Assembly: GCA_000827265.1 (NCBI GenBank)
Contig: KN834787.1
Coordinates: forward strand, 62,001-126,000
DNA from: Collybiopsis luxurians FD-317 M1
Taxonomy: Eukaryota > Basidiomycota > Agaricomycetes > Agaricales > Omphalotaceae
Reading direction: 5' to 3'
DNA: 64,000 bases
Below, piece by piece: positions 35,691 through 47,858 of the stretch. Both the position numbers and the translations under genes were made by a program. Every line of letters begins with the position of its first letter. The stretch's first letter is position 1. The notes under the pieces were generated by a model. It ran no database searches, was not told the origin of the DNA, and was given only the letters and a program-made list of their open reading frames with translations.

Positions 35691-37825
35691 TCAGGTAGGA
35701 TGCTCAAAATTCAAAACTGTTCCAATCATCCCCTTCTCGTCAAACCGCTCACGGTCCCATTGATCTTGTGAAAAACTTTCCCCACCACCCCAGTCCTGGG
35801 CATCTTTCTGGCACTTCGCACGCCCGAAATCGATCAACCTGAATCGTCTGTCTTGCAGTGACCTCATCAAAGGGAACTCGCTATGATCTCCCAGTTGCAT
35901 GAGAATATTTCGAGGGAAGAAGGATCCCTGAGTCCAGCCGTGGTAGTGCAAGCGGAGGACAAGAGCGGCGCATTCTTGTCTATAGAGTCCATCCTTTAGT
36001 TTCAATAGAATCCAGTGAAAGTGAGTAATGAAGGTTCATACCTGTCGTCGAAATCAAGCTTGTAGGGATTAATCGGCGTTCCGCAGTCTTCGAGTAGAAG
36101 GATCGGACTAAAGTACCTAGAGCTTTCCTCCGCTCCCTCTTTCGAGTAGTATCCGTAAAAAATGGGGGTAATTGCGCCCATAGGCGTAGGATTGAGGAGT
36201 GGCTGAGTGAGTGTATATCCAGTCCAGTGTTGAGAAAATTGAGCGCCAAAACGCTGATAGTTGACCGCTTCCTTTTCCAGATGATCGTCGCCCGCGAGAG
36301 ACAGTTTTGCAATTACAGAAACTGGCGCCGTAGGAGGGACTGGTCTAGGAAGGGGGCCAGATATGGAGTTTTGCATAAGATGAAGGCAGGGTGCAGGGGT
36401 CGTTGACCCCGGGTCATACCAGGGGACAGTATCGATGTACACCGTCGACATAGATCCAGTATATTCGAAGTAAGACACCTTCGCGTGATCTCGAAGCGTA
36501 TGCGTGCAGGTTGAGTCGCTTGCTCCTGTCGGGTCGAAAACTTTATTGGCAGTGAATACAATTTCGGGTCGATGCGCCTCTTGTAGAACAAAGTTTCCGC
36601 TGCTCTCAGCACTGGAACCAGTCTTCATCTTCTCAGACCGTTTTTGCAAAACTTCGCGAGCAGCCTTCTCCACGCACGTCATGCATATTTTTGGTTTTGA
36701 GAACAAAGTGCGGGGTAGATCCCACTCTGCACGGTACACAAGCGAGTGATTCCCTTTCCCAATGACGTGCGCGGGGGAGATAAAGAGATGGGCTTCTGGT
36801 GTAAAAGACGGAGGAGGGGGAGGGGGAGGCACGGTTAACTTGTGCGCATTCCCTGCTACGGGAGAAGAGCCCGTATGCTGCGATTCGTCCCCGCCAGTCA
36901 GCTCCAAAAGCACGCCCACCTCAATGGGATCCGTACGGTTAGAGCTATTTTCAATCTTCATGCGTTCTACTTCAATTGATTGTCGAATGGAGTCGGCTGT
37001 AAGATTGAGGTGATATTTGTGTATTCTATCCCGGGAGATCGAGGTCCAATCTCCTTCGTTGTCCACTTCAGTAGCATGCAAAAGTCGGAATGGATCATGC
37101 ACAATTAACGTCTCCGGGAGCAAATGGAAGGGAATGGGTGACTGAAGGGTCGGAGGATTCGAGGAGAAGGGGACCAAAGGCCATGGATCCGGATATTTAT
37201 CGTAGTCAAATGGACGAACAGAGGACCCGTCGTCCACCTCCTGAACCAACACATCAGTTATGATGAAAAAAAGTGAAAATGGAAACCGACAAACCTCATC
37301 ATCGATTTTTTCTTCATCCTTTAGTGACTCACCACACGAGCCCATCATAATCATGAGGTCCTTCGCCTTGAGGATTTCCAAAATGTCAGCAGCGGGACGC
37401 ACTCTGGGCTCTTCTTCAGCTGCAGCCCAGGCCATCTCATCCTTTGCGTACTCTGCTTCCCCGTTGTATTTCATCCAAGCTGAAAGCCTGCTGCCGGTAG
37501 ATATAGTACTCAAGAGAAACATCTCGGGCCCTCTTTGAAATCGAAAAAAATCCATGAGCGTAGCACCCCAAAGATGAGTACTGTTCGGGGTGTGTTTTCC
37601 AGGAGGCAGTTCGCGGATAATATCTCCTTTCGGGTCGCGGGGCCAAGTTCGACACACGATTCGAGTACTTTTCTCAACACCGTTTGTAATTCCTAGATGT
37701 TTTCCGTGAAGCTTTTGATACAAATCGAGGAACCACTGATATTCAGGACCTGACTTATCGAACATGTTCTCGAGTGAATTTAGGCGAGAATGCTCGAAAG
37801 GGTCTCGATGATGATCTGTGGACAT
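35691..37825 (-). CDS. Agaricomycete protein-kinase-like protein
   Basis: Exon 1 from ATG 37825 encodes a ~390-residue N-terminal region without known motif, then a kinase-like domain: glycine loop VIGKGNHSLVYRAEWDLP, a PPPPPPP run just before it, the beta-3 lysine in VIAKLSLAG, the alpha-C glutamate in HLEKEAVNYQRF and the hinge LLLEDCG. An intron at 36041-35980 (GTATGA..TATAG) joins exon 2, with HYHGWTQGSFFPRNILMQ and LIDFGRA. An in-frame intron also lies near 37260-37315. In the catalytic loop the usual HRD aspartate position is serine, as in related mushroom proteins, so activity is doubtful. The stop is at 35693-35691. A truncated copy lies at 18610. Confidence 0.75.
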
Positions 37826-38140
37826 GATGGTAATAGCTAATATTGGTGTGGGTTGGTGGTGAACAAGGTGACCGTTGAACCGATTTAAATTTTAGTGAGC
37901 CACCGGTGGCACCGTGGCCCCTCCGATGGCCGGCGCAAACACGGTGACATGACTCGCACGTGGACGCGAGTGTGCCCAGGCCCCACTGCACACCTTTTCA
38001 ATTCCACATCGACAGATAGCTATTCAAGTTTTGAACCCTCAAATTTGAGTTACTTCATTTGCATTGATATAATGCTACATTGTACATGACCCATGGCCAG
38101 AAACATGGACTTCTCATTCCGTTAACAACTCTCCACAAGC

Positions 38141-39845
38141 TCAAGACGAGAACCCTGCAATGATACCATCATAGGCAGGCTTCAGCTCGAAGTTCTTCAC
38201 ACAAAGCAAGACCGATTCGTCAGACGGAGCGGTGTCAGAGTACGAACAGACTCTTACCTCGTCCCATGGATCAGCGGCACCTTGTCCGGCGAACGTACCG
38301 GGAACCCAAGAATACTAACGAGACGTAAGCTGTCTACTCATAGCAGGCAATTAAAATCCCAAGGCTCACCTTATCCGTGCTACATCAAAGTGAAAGCAGA
38401 TACAACATCAAAGAAAAAATCTCAAGACACCATTTCACACTTACTATTCCCAAACAGTCACCTAAAACGAAAAGACAGTCATTCATACCGCTCCCTTCAA
38501 ACAAAGAAAAAACCAACATACCCCAACACAATCAGCCACAGCACGACACGCCGAGATCACTGTCTGGTAGTCCGTCTGCTGCTGCGCAAGTAGCGCATCC
38601 GTCTCGGGCAGCGTCATCCGGATATCCAGCTCCGTCACAGCAACCTCCACGCCGAGCGCAGTGAACGCCTCCATCTGAGCTTGCAACGTCGTCGGCACTT
38701 CGCCGAGGATAAAGTGGCTTTCGAGGCCGATACCGTGGATGGGGACTCCTCGCTCTTTGAGACCGGAGACGAGGTTGGCCATGGCGGTGGCTTTGGCGCC
38801 TTCACCTTCGATGTTGAAGTCGTTGATCTATAGGAAGACATTTGGAAAAGTGAGGGGTGACTGAAATGCAAGGACTTTTTTTCCTTTCACTCACATATAG
38901 TTTTGCATTCGGGTCAGCAGTGCTTGCTGCTTGCAGAGCCAACTCGATGTAGCCTTCTCCAATCGTGTCGAAGAATACATTGGACGCAAATGTGCCATCA
39001 TCATTGAAGGGTTCTATGTTCCATCCTATGAGTCCAAAAAGATTTACAGAAACTTCAAGGGCCGCATACCATTGACCACATCCCAGCTATCTAAGTAAAA
39101 CAAAGTCAACATCAAAGCTCAAGGTCACCTAAGGACAGTACGCACATCTGCAAAAAAAAACAATAAACAATCAGACAGATAAAAAAAAAGAATAATCCCC
39201 GCTCACATATCACCCCGATAGTGTCCAATAACTGTACTGACATGATTCTGCATAACGCTAATCAGCGTCGCGTTGTCGAAACCGCTGTCGGAGACCCAAG
39301 CTGGGAGTTGACTGCCCCACACAGTGTTATGGCCTGGAAACGATCACACATACAGAGAAAGAAGAAATCGTGAACCAGAAGAAAAACACGCATCACAAGC
39401 AGCGCGAACCTCTCATAATCTGCCCATTAGCTTGCGCCAAAGCGACAATAGCATCTCCATTCGTAAACGTAAACACTCCTTGTTCAGGTTCCGTCGCGTC
39501 CTAAAAACAATTATCTCAGTGGCCTTATCCTATCCTATCCTATCGCAAAGGTAACAACACGACTCATAAAACAATACCCACCCACTTCATAGCATTCTCC
39601 GGACTCAGCTGTCCGAACAACGACTTGTTACTCAGAATCGACTTGTACGTCGGATCTTCGTTCAAAAAAGGATTATCCGTCGCCGATCCGAAGTAAAGCT
39701 TTCCAGCTGCCTGGGCCGCGTCATTCGTCCCAATAGTCGAAGTCGCAGCTGGGGCGTTTGCTGTTTTACTCGAGGGTAAAGCAAGGGTCAGAGTGACCCA
39801 GGCGAGTAGAGAAACGAAGGTAGTGTGAACGATAAAGGATCTCAT
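38141..39845 (-). CDS. Endo-1,4-beta-xylanase, glycoside hydrolase family 10
   Basis: Secreted enzyme that cuts the xylan backbone of plant cell walls. ATG 39845 starts a signal peptide ([20 protein letters not shown]) and the catalytic domain follows without a cellulose-binding module: [49 protein letters not shown] with the acid/base Glu, [18 protein letters not shown], and the nucleophile Glu in [10 protein letters not shown], ending [12 protein letters not shown] and TGA at 38143-38141. The acid/base Glu codon is split by an intron (G|AA). A 6-nt micro-exon (39142-39147) is needed to read ICAWDVV. Length of about 340 residues fits the family. Confidence 0.9.
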
Positions 39846-40074
39846 CGTTGGTTGGCTTCGTTTAACGTTTTACGGAAGAGGATGAAGCGAGGATGAGTTT
39901 TCCTGAGGTATAATGCGAGGTTTTAAATCTCAACGGTCAGCGCGGGAATAGCGGAAATTTAACAGGTAGCAATTATACTGGCTCGTAGAAACGGATAGAT
40001 GGCCCCCAGGCGTCGAAAGGGTTACCTAGTTCAGTGACTTCACGCAGAGGCACATGCACATGAGCCTGGGTATG

Positions 40075-40871
40075 TTATTTTCGTTGCGATGAGAACCGGA
40101 TACCTTGCAACGGTATGGGATCGGATAAAAGAGGAGCATCAAAGAAGTATTTATGGTCTCTAATTGAGCCCGGGATGCGCAGTCGAGTGAGTGCTGCTAT
40201 AAGAATCTGTTCTTGGATCGCCTCGTACGCATGGACAAGAAGCGGCAGAAAGTATTCATTCCGATATTGAACGAGTACTAAAATATTCTCGGATTTTCCG
40301 GTCTCTCCCATCCCGCTGAATCATCATTAACTCTAAACACAATCTATAAAAAACGAGGTACCCTACCTCAAGGAATACTCGAAGCCAGCCACACTTCTGG
40401 ACTCGCTACACTATCCCCAATCCAAACGCTGACTGAGTGCGAGACAAACCTTTTTGTCATCCAACCGAAAAATATAATGATGGAAGTGATAAGTGGATGA
40501 ATATCCAAGATGACTACGTCGAAGAAGATGAGACTTTTGGTCCAAGAAGGGACAGCCAAGGGAAACTCCTCACCACGCAACCCGAATCCGGCAGACATCC
40601 CACCCAGCACGTTCCGTACGATCCATTCCTTGTCCAAATTATCGTCTGTCATGAAATCGAGGATATCAAGGTTCAAATCAAAGGGAAGGGGCGTCGAGAC
40701 TGTTCCATTGGAAGGAGGCGTACGATGAGCGACTCGTGAAGGTCTCCAGATCGTAAGGAGGAAGAGAAAGAACAATTTGGTGAACGATGAATAGAACAGA
40801 ACCAGCGGGATCAAGGAGAATCTAAGGCCACGTTTGAGTAGTTTCTGGTAAATGCTCTCCAAACTCAACAT
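40075..40871 (-). CDS. Hypothetical membrane protein
   Basis: ATG at 40871 opens a 167-codon frame with a strong hydrophobic segment near its start (FSLIPLVLFYSSF, KLFFLFLLTIW) and others later (IFFDVVILDI, LITSIIIFFGW), and a conserved-looking DKEWIVRNVLGGMSAGFG. A downstream frame (40311-40075), ENILVLVQYRNEYFLPLLVH to its stop, is probably a further exon, but the splice that joins them is not clear because exon 1 reaches a TGA at 40370-40368. I recognise no family. Confidence 0.4.
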
Positions 40872-41696
40872 ACCGGAACTCTCTACGAATGACAGACCGT
40901 GAACGGTTCACAACCCGAAGTACAGCATAGCATGCAGAAATAACGCCTATATGAAATGCCATCGATTCTGTGTATTGAAATTGATTTTGTATGTGCGTGC
41001 GTGAGTGAAGCTTTAGGCAAACCTATACAACATCCGAGAAATATCCTTGCGAAGCCTGATATCGTCTCTATAGCCCACGGAGAAAGACTGGGTGATCTCT
41101 CTGCATGGTTCTCGGTGAGCAGGCTCCAGCGTATAACTGGTTATCTCTTCGGTCACTGACGCTAAAATCGACCCCGTCTTGAATCACTCACAAGCATCGA
41201 CAAAAGTCAAGGCCAAGCCCAACCGTAAGACAAGATGCCAGCGAGACTAAATGAAAGAAAGGCTTCAGTTTCAATATTCAGAATCTCAGAAAAAAATACA
41301 CACCAATTCCCTCCCGTCCACCCCTTCCCGAGTTTGGCTCTTCGCCAGCCCAGTCCCATCTTCTCGTCTTGGTTCCGAGCCCCGATTATACAGCAGATGC
41401 CTATACACAGCGGGTTTTAAAAGTAAAAGGTCGATAAGCAGCGTCATTTCGTCGTGCTCGACATATGGGTCGGCAAAGTTATGGCATTCGGGCTGAAGGG
41501 GATGAACTCAGACAAAATACGAGGTTGAACTCGATAGAGTACGAACGCACTGCTCTAGTCGCAAGTTATAAGCCGATTGGTATACAGTGTAAAGGAACGG
41601 AAGCCAGTGGGTGCAAGTCGTACAGACGGGCATGATGGACGTCAGGGAAAAAGGCGTAATGACCAAATAAGGTAACGAAAACAGTATACAAGACAT
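40872..41696. other. Intergenic stretch without a supportable gene
   Basis: Short frames only. It separates the minus-strand membrane-protein gene from the 3' end of ZPR1. Confidence 0.45.
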
Positions 41697-43565
41697 CTAT
41701 GATTCTACCTCTACCTCTGCCTTCTTCTGTTCAGCCTGCTCAGACTTGACTTCATCCTCCTTCCCCGACTCATACCCTTCCACCTTCATATCATTCAACC
41801 CAAGCTCCTCATTCTGCTCCCAAGTACGCTCGTACAGTTCGATTTCTATCGCAGGATCTGGATCGGGAGCGTACAAGTTCTGGATGTACGAGTTTGAGAG
41901 CGGGTCGTCGAGAATGAGAGTGAACGGCTGTTCAGCAGATTTGATCTAAGAATGCAAAGATTAGTGTCTCGAACGTTCGAGATTAAAAAGTACCAACCTG
42001 CTTCAAATTGCCCAAAAATTTTTCAAACTTCTGGCGGTCCTCAGCGGCCTCTGGTGTATTGGCAACGCTATCTCCCGAAAAGATCTTTTCGGACAGTTCC
42101 TCGTACACTTGCTCCAGAATACCTTCGAGAGTGGTGAAGCGACCGCCGAGGGTACCACGGGTGAGGACAAGATCAATTTCGGGTATGGTAAGGCCAGCAG
42201 TTTCAGACTTATGCAAGGAGTGAGTACGATTTACGCGGAGACAGGACGAGAATACGAACCTTCAAGATGTCACGACTAAGATCTTCCCGATCCTCCACCT
42301 TCAAAGTCATACGTCTACCTTTTTCAGAGATGGCTGCACCAGATTTGACTTCGTTATCGCGATAGCCACAACGGTCGCAGTTGGTCGACATGATAAGGAC
42401 ATCCTAAAGACCAAGCTCAGAAAATGGCCTGAACAGGCTGAAACACTGCCCACCTGGAAGTACGGGATGTTGACCTTCTTCATTTTGGTATCCAACGGAT
42501 ACCCACAACTGGAACAAGTCCCAGGGAAGACATAAATTTCCTCATTCGCATCCTCTGCGCCGGCCTCATCATCATTCAGGGACAGTTTGGCCGTAGTTTG
42601 AGCTACACCTGGTTCAAATGTCAGTTACCCAACTACATCCAAAGCAACAAAAGAACGAACTAGCTGATTCATCTTCAGCGGCAACCAAACCCAGCGCGAT
42701 ATTGTGCTCCAGAGTCCTGGGGTACGTCCGCATGTTCCACTTGGGATCCGCCATACTCCCGATAAATTCGATCCACGAATTACCAGACGGATCATCAAGA
42801 GCAACAGTAAACGCAGGCATAGGTAAATCCTTCTCCGACGCCTTGCCAACTTTTGCATCCGCATCAGTACCATCTATATCGCCTTCCTCGTCTTCATGAT
42901 CGCCTAGAATTGGTTCGAGTTTATCGATAATGTCCTGGATTTTCTTGTATGACTCTTCGTCCTGAATGCGGCGCAGAGGTTGATCCATGTTAAGGTCAGC
43001 AACGATATCTCGTATGAGACCTTCAACGGTAGTAAGTTGGCCGCGAGCAGAGGATGGGAGAGTGAGTTGAAATTCTGGAATAACGATGGATGCGTTGGCG
43101 GAGCGAACAATTTGTCGATTCAAGTCTGATCGAGCTAAGATTCTAGCCGTGTACAGAGTACCTTCAGCTATAAATTCAAAGAAGTGCATCAGATCGAGTG
43201 AACCTGAGTCATGTCAAGTCTGACTTACGTCTGATAGCGCCCGCAGATTGTATCTCATTGTTCGACGTCCCGCAATGTTCACATCGAAATGACATGACAA
43301 TGACTTCACGAAAATACGGAATCGACGTGAGCATCATGCGCGTTATTCCCTACTGATACTTCACATAAGCAATTGCCCTCCAAAAGAAACACGAAAATCG
43401 CACCTGTTCGCCACATTTCATACAAAGACTCTCAATTTCTTGCAAGGGTCTGTCTTCATCGACGTCTGGATCGATAGTATCGCCTTCAGTTTCAGGGAGC
43501 TGGTCAGCTTTATCGGCGATAGTTCCAATGGTCGGAAAAAGTTCTTCTTTCGTCTCCTGCGACAT
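41697..43565 (-). CDS. ZPR1: Zinc finger protein ZPR1
   Basis: Conserved eukaryotic protein that binds translation elongation factor eEF1A and is needed for its folding and for growth. From ATG 43565: an acidic N-terminus, then the first zinc finger (SLCMKCGEQ, with [16 protein letters not shown] in the next exon), the first ZPR1 domain ([20 protein letters not shown] to the [11 protein letters not shown] segment), the second finger (CSSCGYP near 42500 and [18 protein letters not shown]), and the second domain ([34 protein letters not shown]). It ends with a Glu/Lys-rich tail and TAG at 41699-41697. Both halves of the duplicated architecture and all finger cysteines are present. This is a core gene in the stable part of the window. 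Confidence 0.92.
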
Positions 43566-43879
43566 AATGGTGGTTGCGAGTCAAGAAAGGTCGTTTCTCG
43601 AGTCAAGGAGTCGAAGTGAAAAAGTTGAAAGATTAGATAACGCGATCATGATGGGCGCTGATATCAGGGCGCCATTTTATTACCTTTTTTAGCATCACCT
43701 GCAAAAGAGTTCGGAGATGGTGAGATGCTTCATTGATAAGGCCTCAGGAGCAAAAGACAAGCTGAACTATCTCGAAAAGAAAAAGATAATAAATTACACT
43801 CGAATACAAAATTGAATGGCACACTCGACCAGATAGCAAAAAACAACGGTAACGGTTCAAAGCACACATATCATATCAT

Positions 43880-45260
43880 TCACATTTGCCAGAATATTGA
43901 CCTTTTGTCGTCGCAGTAATAGACCCTTTGAAAGTCGCAGAGCTCGACCGATCGTTGACTTTGGGTAATATCTCTTCCAGCGGCTTGACATCTATTCATA
44001 AACCAGCAAACGTGTTGTTCGGTTAGCCTCTCGGAGACTGGAGTGGAGAATACTTGCATTTATAGTGGCCTTTGACCCGGTCGTAATATTCAAACCAAAT
44101 ATTTCCGGAGGCAATCAGCTTCAACTCCCCTGTCCCTTGTATAGTACACGTAGTGACGTTTAGCTTGTAAACGAAGCCCATCCGTTGTCAGTACACATAT
44201 CACAGGGAACGCCGGTGCCACGACAGTACGTACCTTAGCGTGGCATTGCTTGTCTTCGGGTACAGTCACGTTGAATCTCGATGTAACCATTTCGCCGAAC
44301 TCGGCAGTAAAACTGTTCAGTAAACAGCGTCAATAAGTAATTCTCGTTGGAGGAAGAAACTCAAGTACCTCTTGGTAAGTGTATTCGTGATCGATGCGCT
44401 CACTGCCGTCGTGTCAGTCAGGCCTGCAATCTCTTCGAATTCGACCGAGGCTTGATAGGTCTGCATGACTCCAAGGGTTGCCGCTTCTGTCTTCCACGAT
44501 GAGATCTTTTCGGTGCAAATCTAGTTAACAAACGTACGGCTGACGGTGTATTGCATAGAACCCTTGTATCCTTCCTCGACCGCTACACTGACTATCCCAT
44601 GACTCCCATCGAGCTGTCCTCCTACGTTGGATCTAGAGCTCGAACAGGTTGGCACACCTAAGGGAAGGATCTCAATCGCCATGAAAAGGAAGGTCAAAAC
44701 GGAACAAGTCTTACCTGTGTACCTGATCTTTATCTTCTCTGCAGCGACACACACCTGCGCCCCTGGGACATCACTTTCCTAGACCGAGCCTATCAATCAA
44801 CGCCGCACGGAGGGAAGGCAGTGGCAGTTCCAATAACACACTTTTTCGTCATAGGTCAAGTAGTTGCGCTTTTTCTTACTATACTGCTTGTCGCCAAAAT
44901 CTTCTATTTTTGACCAGCCAGGAACTGTGTATCAACGTGAATGTTTAGGAGATGAAGTCCGAAAAAAAGAGACAGGGTACAAACGAGTTTTGAGCTCATT
45001 AACTGTCAAGTTCGTGCATGAAGAACCGATCTTGTCCTCCCGAGGCTTGAAAGCCAGCCTTCTGGACAACCAGCCTTCGTCTATCAGTTCACGATCTTGT
45101 GGATTTGCCACTCCTGGGAACGGCACAGCGGTGACACATAGGAGAAACCAAGTCAAACCCGTCAACTATGCGGAAAAACGTGGTCGTCAGTACTCCTATC
45201 TTCTCGACAAGAGTAACCTGAAAGCATCAAACGTACCGTTGCAGCTACCAAGCCGATCAT
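43880..45260 (-). CDS. Small secreted beta-rich protein, possibly ETX/MTX2 (aerolysin-like) fold
   Basis: A chain of short exons gives a protein of about 220 residues. Exon 1 is only 24 nt (ATG 45260, donor GTACGT). With exon 2 it forms a signal peptide (LTGLTWFLLCVTAVPFPGVA). Later exons are rich in Ser/Thr and alternating polar/apolar residues: GYKGSMQYTVS, TYQASVEFEE, AVSASITNTLTKS, TSRFNVTVPEDKQ, FKGSITATTKG, ending SGKCE and TGA at 43882-43880. The SITNTLTKSF and FNVTVPEDK pattern recalls the beta-hairpin region of ETX/MTX2-like proteins, but this is only a pattern match. One intron near 44060 appears to use a GC donor (GCAAGT). Function is unknown. Confidence 0.5.
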
Positions 45261-46574
45261 TCCAAATTAAATAAACACAAAAAAATACAAAGGATCGTAA
45301 CGGAACTCGTTGAAAAAAGTTGATCCAATTATTCGTTCTTCCAGAGAACAGACGAAGTAAAAGAGAGTATTGGAATCTCTTCCAGAGAGGTTTTAGATTT
45401 TGGAAGTACTCGGGATCGTGGGCGCCCCGCTGAAACTGCGCTTTTATAGATAGGCGTGCGGATGCAAAAACGATATCTGTTATCAACGGTTCAAGAAGCC
45501 AAGACTGTACAGACACTATCAGGGATGCGTATAGCATATGGTTCGAAAAAGACGGCTCGTCATTGGCTACGGTGGGCCGTGGTCCGCTTGATGGGGAGGC
45601 ACCGAAGTGATGAGGGGGGTGCTAGAACCATTTCCAATGGTTGAAACGTGCGTTTTTGGCGATATACATCGATTCTTCCGCGGCCACATAGCCAGCTGTT
45701 GACTTCGAGCTTCGACTTAGCTTGAGAGTCTTCGAGAATTACACAAAGTATACTTTCGACAGAGTTCTTGCAGGCCAAGTCTTAGAAATTTCTATGCGAT
45801 ATCAGAGGTCCAACAGCCAGGGCGGCGGGGCGCATCAATTTCCCGGCCCTGGATGTGGAGCTCCCTACACAGGCGCTGCACTGCAACTTCAAATGGGCAA
45901 GATATTCATCGCTCGCTTGAGCTTCTGCTTCCTTGAATGGCTTACTATCAGTTTCTGAGTCTCCTTTACTCAGTTCGGGTGAAGTAAAAAGACTTTTCGA
46001 TAAGCTTGAAACCAGATGAGATAGCAAATAGCAACCGGAAGACCGTACAGCGGGCCTGAAGGGCTTTGCATTGCTGTGGATAGGTGAATGGGAAATCCTA
46101 CTTAGTTTAGTTGGTGGCAGGGTGGCGGCAAGTTCACGGAAAAATAGGCGCCGTATGTCAGCGCCTTTGTTCTTGTGTTCTACGTTCTACGTTCTACGAC
46201 CCTTGAAGTTCTTCTACAAGCGTACCACGATGTACACCGATAATCCATAAGATATGCTTATATCTGATTTTCCAGGACCACGGCTCCAAAAATGAGTAAA
46301 ATCCTAAATGCTGATCTAGGACTCAATGCTCATTCTATGGTGCAATTTGGCAACTTCTGTATTCAAATTGGACGCCATTGCTTTCCGTTTACTGCCTTTT
46401 TTGTGCTCATCGAATGTTGCAGTGCTTGTTTAATCAGTGGTTCTGAATTTTCCTTCTCCTTAATTAAACCGGAAAAAAACTTCAAAAATAACTGCTCAGC
46501 GCTCAGTGCTCATCGCCAAGTTACTTTCACAAGTTCCTATTCTCCGAGGCCGCTGTTTTAGAGCGCAGAGGTAA

Positions 46575-47365
46575 GTATGACTCCTTGACTCTTTCAAATT
46601 CTCGGTACCGACAACGCGACCTGCCATCCCCTGGTAAATCTCACTTGAGGTATCCAAAACGATTGCAATACTTTTATAAGTCCAGTTCCATCCGCTGTCT
46701 CAGTATGTTGGCCTTCGCTCTTTCAAACTCTCGGTACCGACAACGCGACATCCCATCTCCCGGTAAATCTCACTTGAGGCATCCAAAACGATTGCAATAC
46801 CTTTATAAGTCCAATCCGCTGTCTCAGTATGTTGGTAGTTAGTTAGTTAGTTATTACACAGCGTGGTCCCATTGCGGAACTACCGGAAGCGATGGGGACT
46901 GTATCTAAGTACATGTTGCGAACAGTACAATAATGAACACTACAATAATGAACACTTTACTTTATTTACCCTCGAGGCATCAGTCATTCCTCTTCCCCAA
47001 TCGCGACCAACCCTACAGTTACACAGACGAGTTCAGTACCTCAAGGGCACGGTAGATCTGCAATGAACTAGGCGGCCAAACAATACTGAAATGAACTCAA
47101 AACTCCACTTCACTCTCCGGGTCCTTCTCGCCATCATTCTGGGAGAGATTTAATGTCAATCCTGGCATGCGATAAGGGTAAGTAAGACTCCTTGGCTCTT
47201 TCGAATTCTCGGTACCGACAACGCGACATCCTATCCCACGGTAAATCTCACTTGAGGCATCCGAAACGATTGCAATGCTTCTATAAGTCCAGTTCCATCC
47301 GCCGTCTCAGTATGTAGGTAAGTAAGACCCCTTGGCTCTTTCAAAGCCTCGGTACCGGTGCGACA
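46575..47365 (+). repeat. Three to four copies of a ~125-bp repeat with a GGTACC core
   Basis: Copies begin at about 46588, 46717 and 47192, with a partial one at 47336. They share CTCGGTACCGACAACGCGAC, GGTAAATCTCACTTGAGG, AAACGATTGCAATAC and CTGTCTCAGTATGT. GGTACC falls at 46604, 46733, 47211 and 47351. Copies 1 and 2 are adjacent; copy 3 is separated by unique sequence. No protein is implied. Confidence 0.8.
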
Positions 47366-47805
47366 GACCACTCCATTATAGTTTGATGCAAATCCGACTT
47401 GATACGGGGAATCAATTTAATCTTCGCCATGAAGTGTAAACAGCTGCTTATCCATGACATAATTCATCAATGGGGGAAGGGGTCATTCTGTAATCCTCTT
47501 TAGGCGAAACTTACCCGCCGTTTTGAGAATCTTGGCCGTTTCGAGGATGTTTTTTCTACGTCTGTCGCAAGTATAAGGTATTATCTGGAATGCGGTTGGA
47601 TCTAGTCGGTACCGAATGCGACAAATGAGCTATTTATGGAGGTCAGACTATCCGGTCTGTTGCGTTATGCCTTGCGGGACTACTTTTTCACAGTATGATT
47701 CGCACCGACGACCACTTATCGTTCACTAGGACAAGTGCCTCGTAATATCCGAAAAAATCCATCTCAGTTGAATGTGAACCGAGGTTCTGGATTCTTTGAG
47801 TAGGA

Positions 47806-47812
47806 TATATAA
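47806..47812 (+). promoter_or_regulatory. TATA box of the homogentisate dioxygenase gene
   Basis: TATATAA lies 47 nt upstream of the ATG at 47859, followed by a pyrimidine-rich stretch (TTTCTCTCCCCTTC) that would suit a fungal transcription start. Confidence 0.55.
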
Positions 47813-47858
47813 GAGCATCGTTTCTCTCCCCTTCGAAACATTCTCCAACTTCTTAAGC

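Larger units (their letters stand above)
45261..47858. other. Long intergenic region with tandem repeats and hydroxylase-free HGD promoter
   Basis: No gene can be supported; frames such as 45196-45537 (-) and 46292-46561 (+) lack motifs and overlap neighbouring exons or repeats. Repeats at 46575-47365 are listed separately. There are small simple repeats at 46180-46200 (TTCTACG x3) and 46834-46852 (GTTA x4). Confidence 0.5.
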
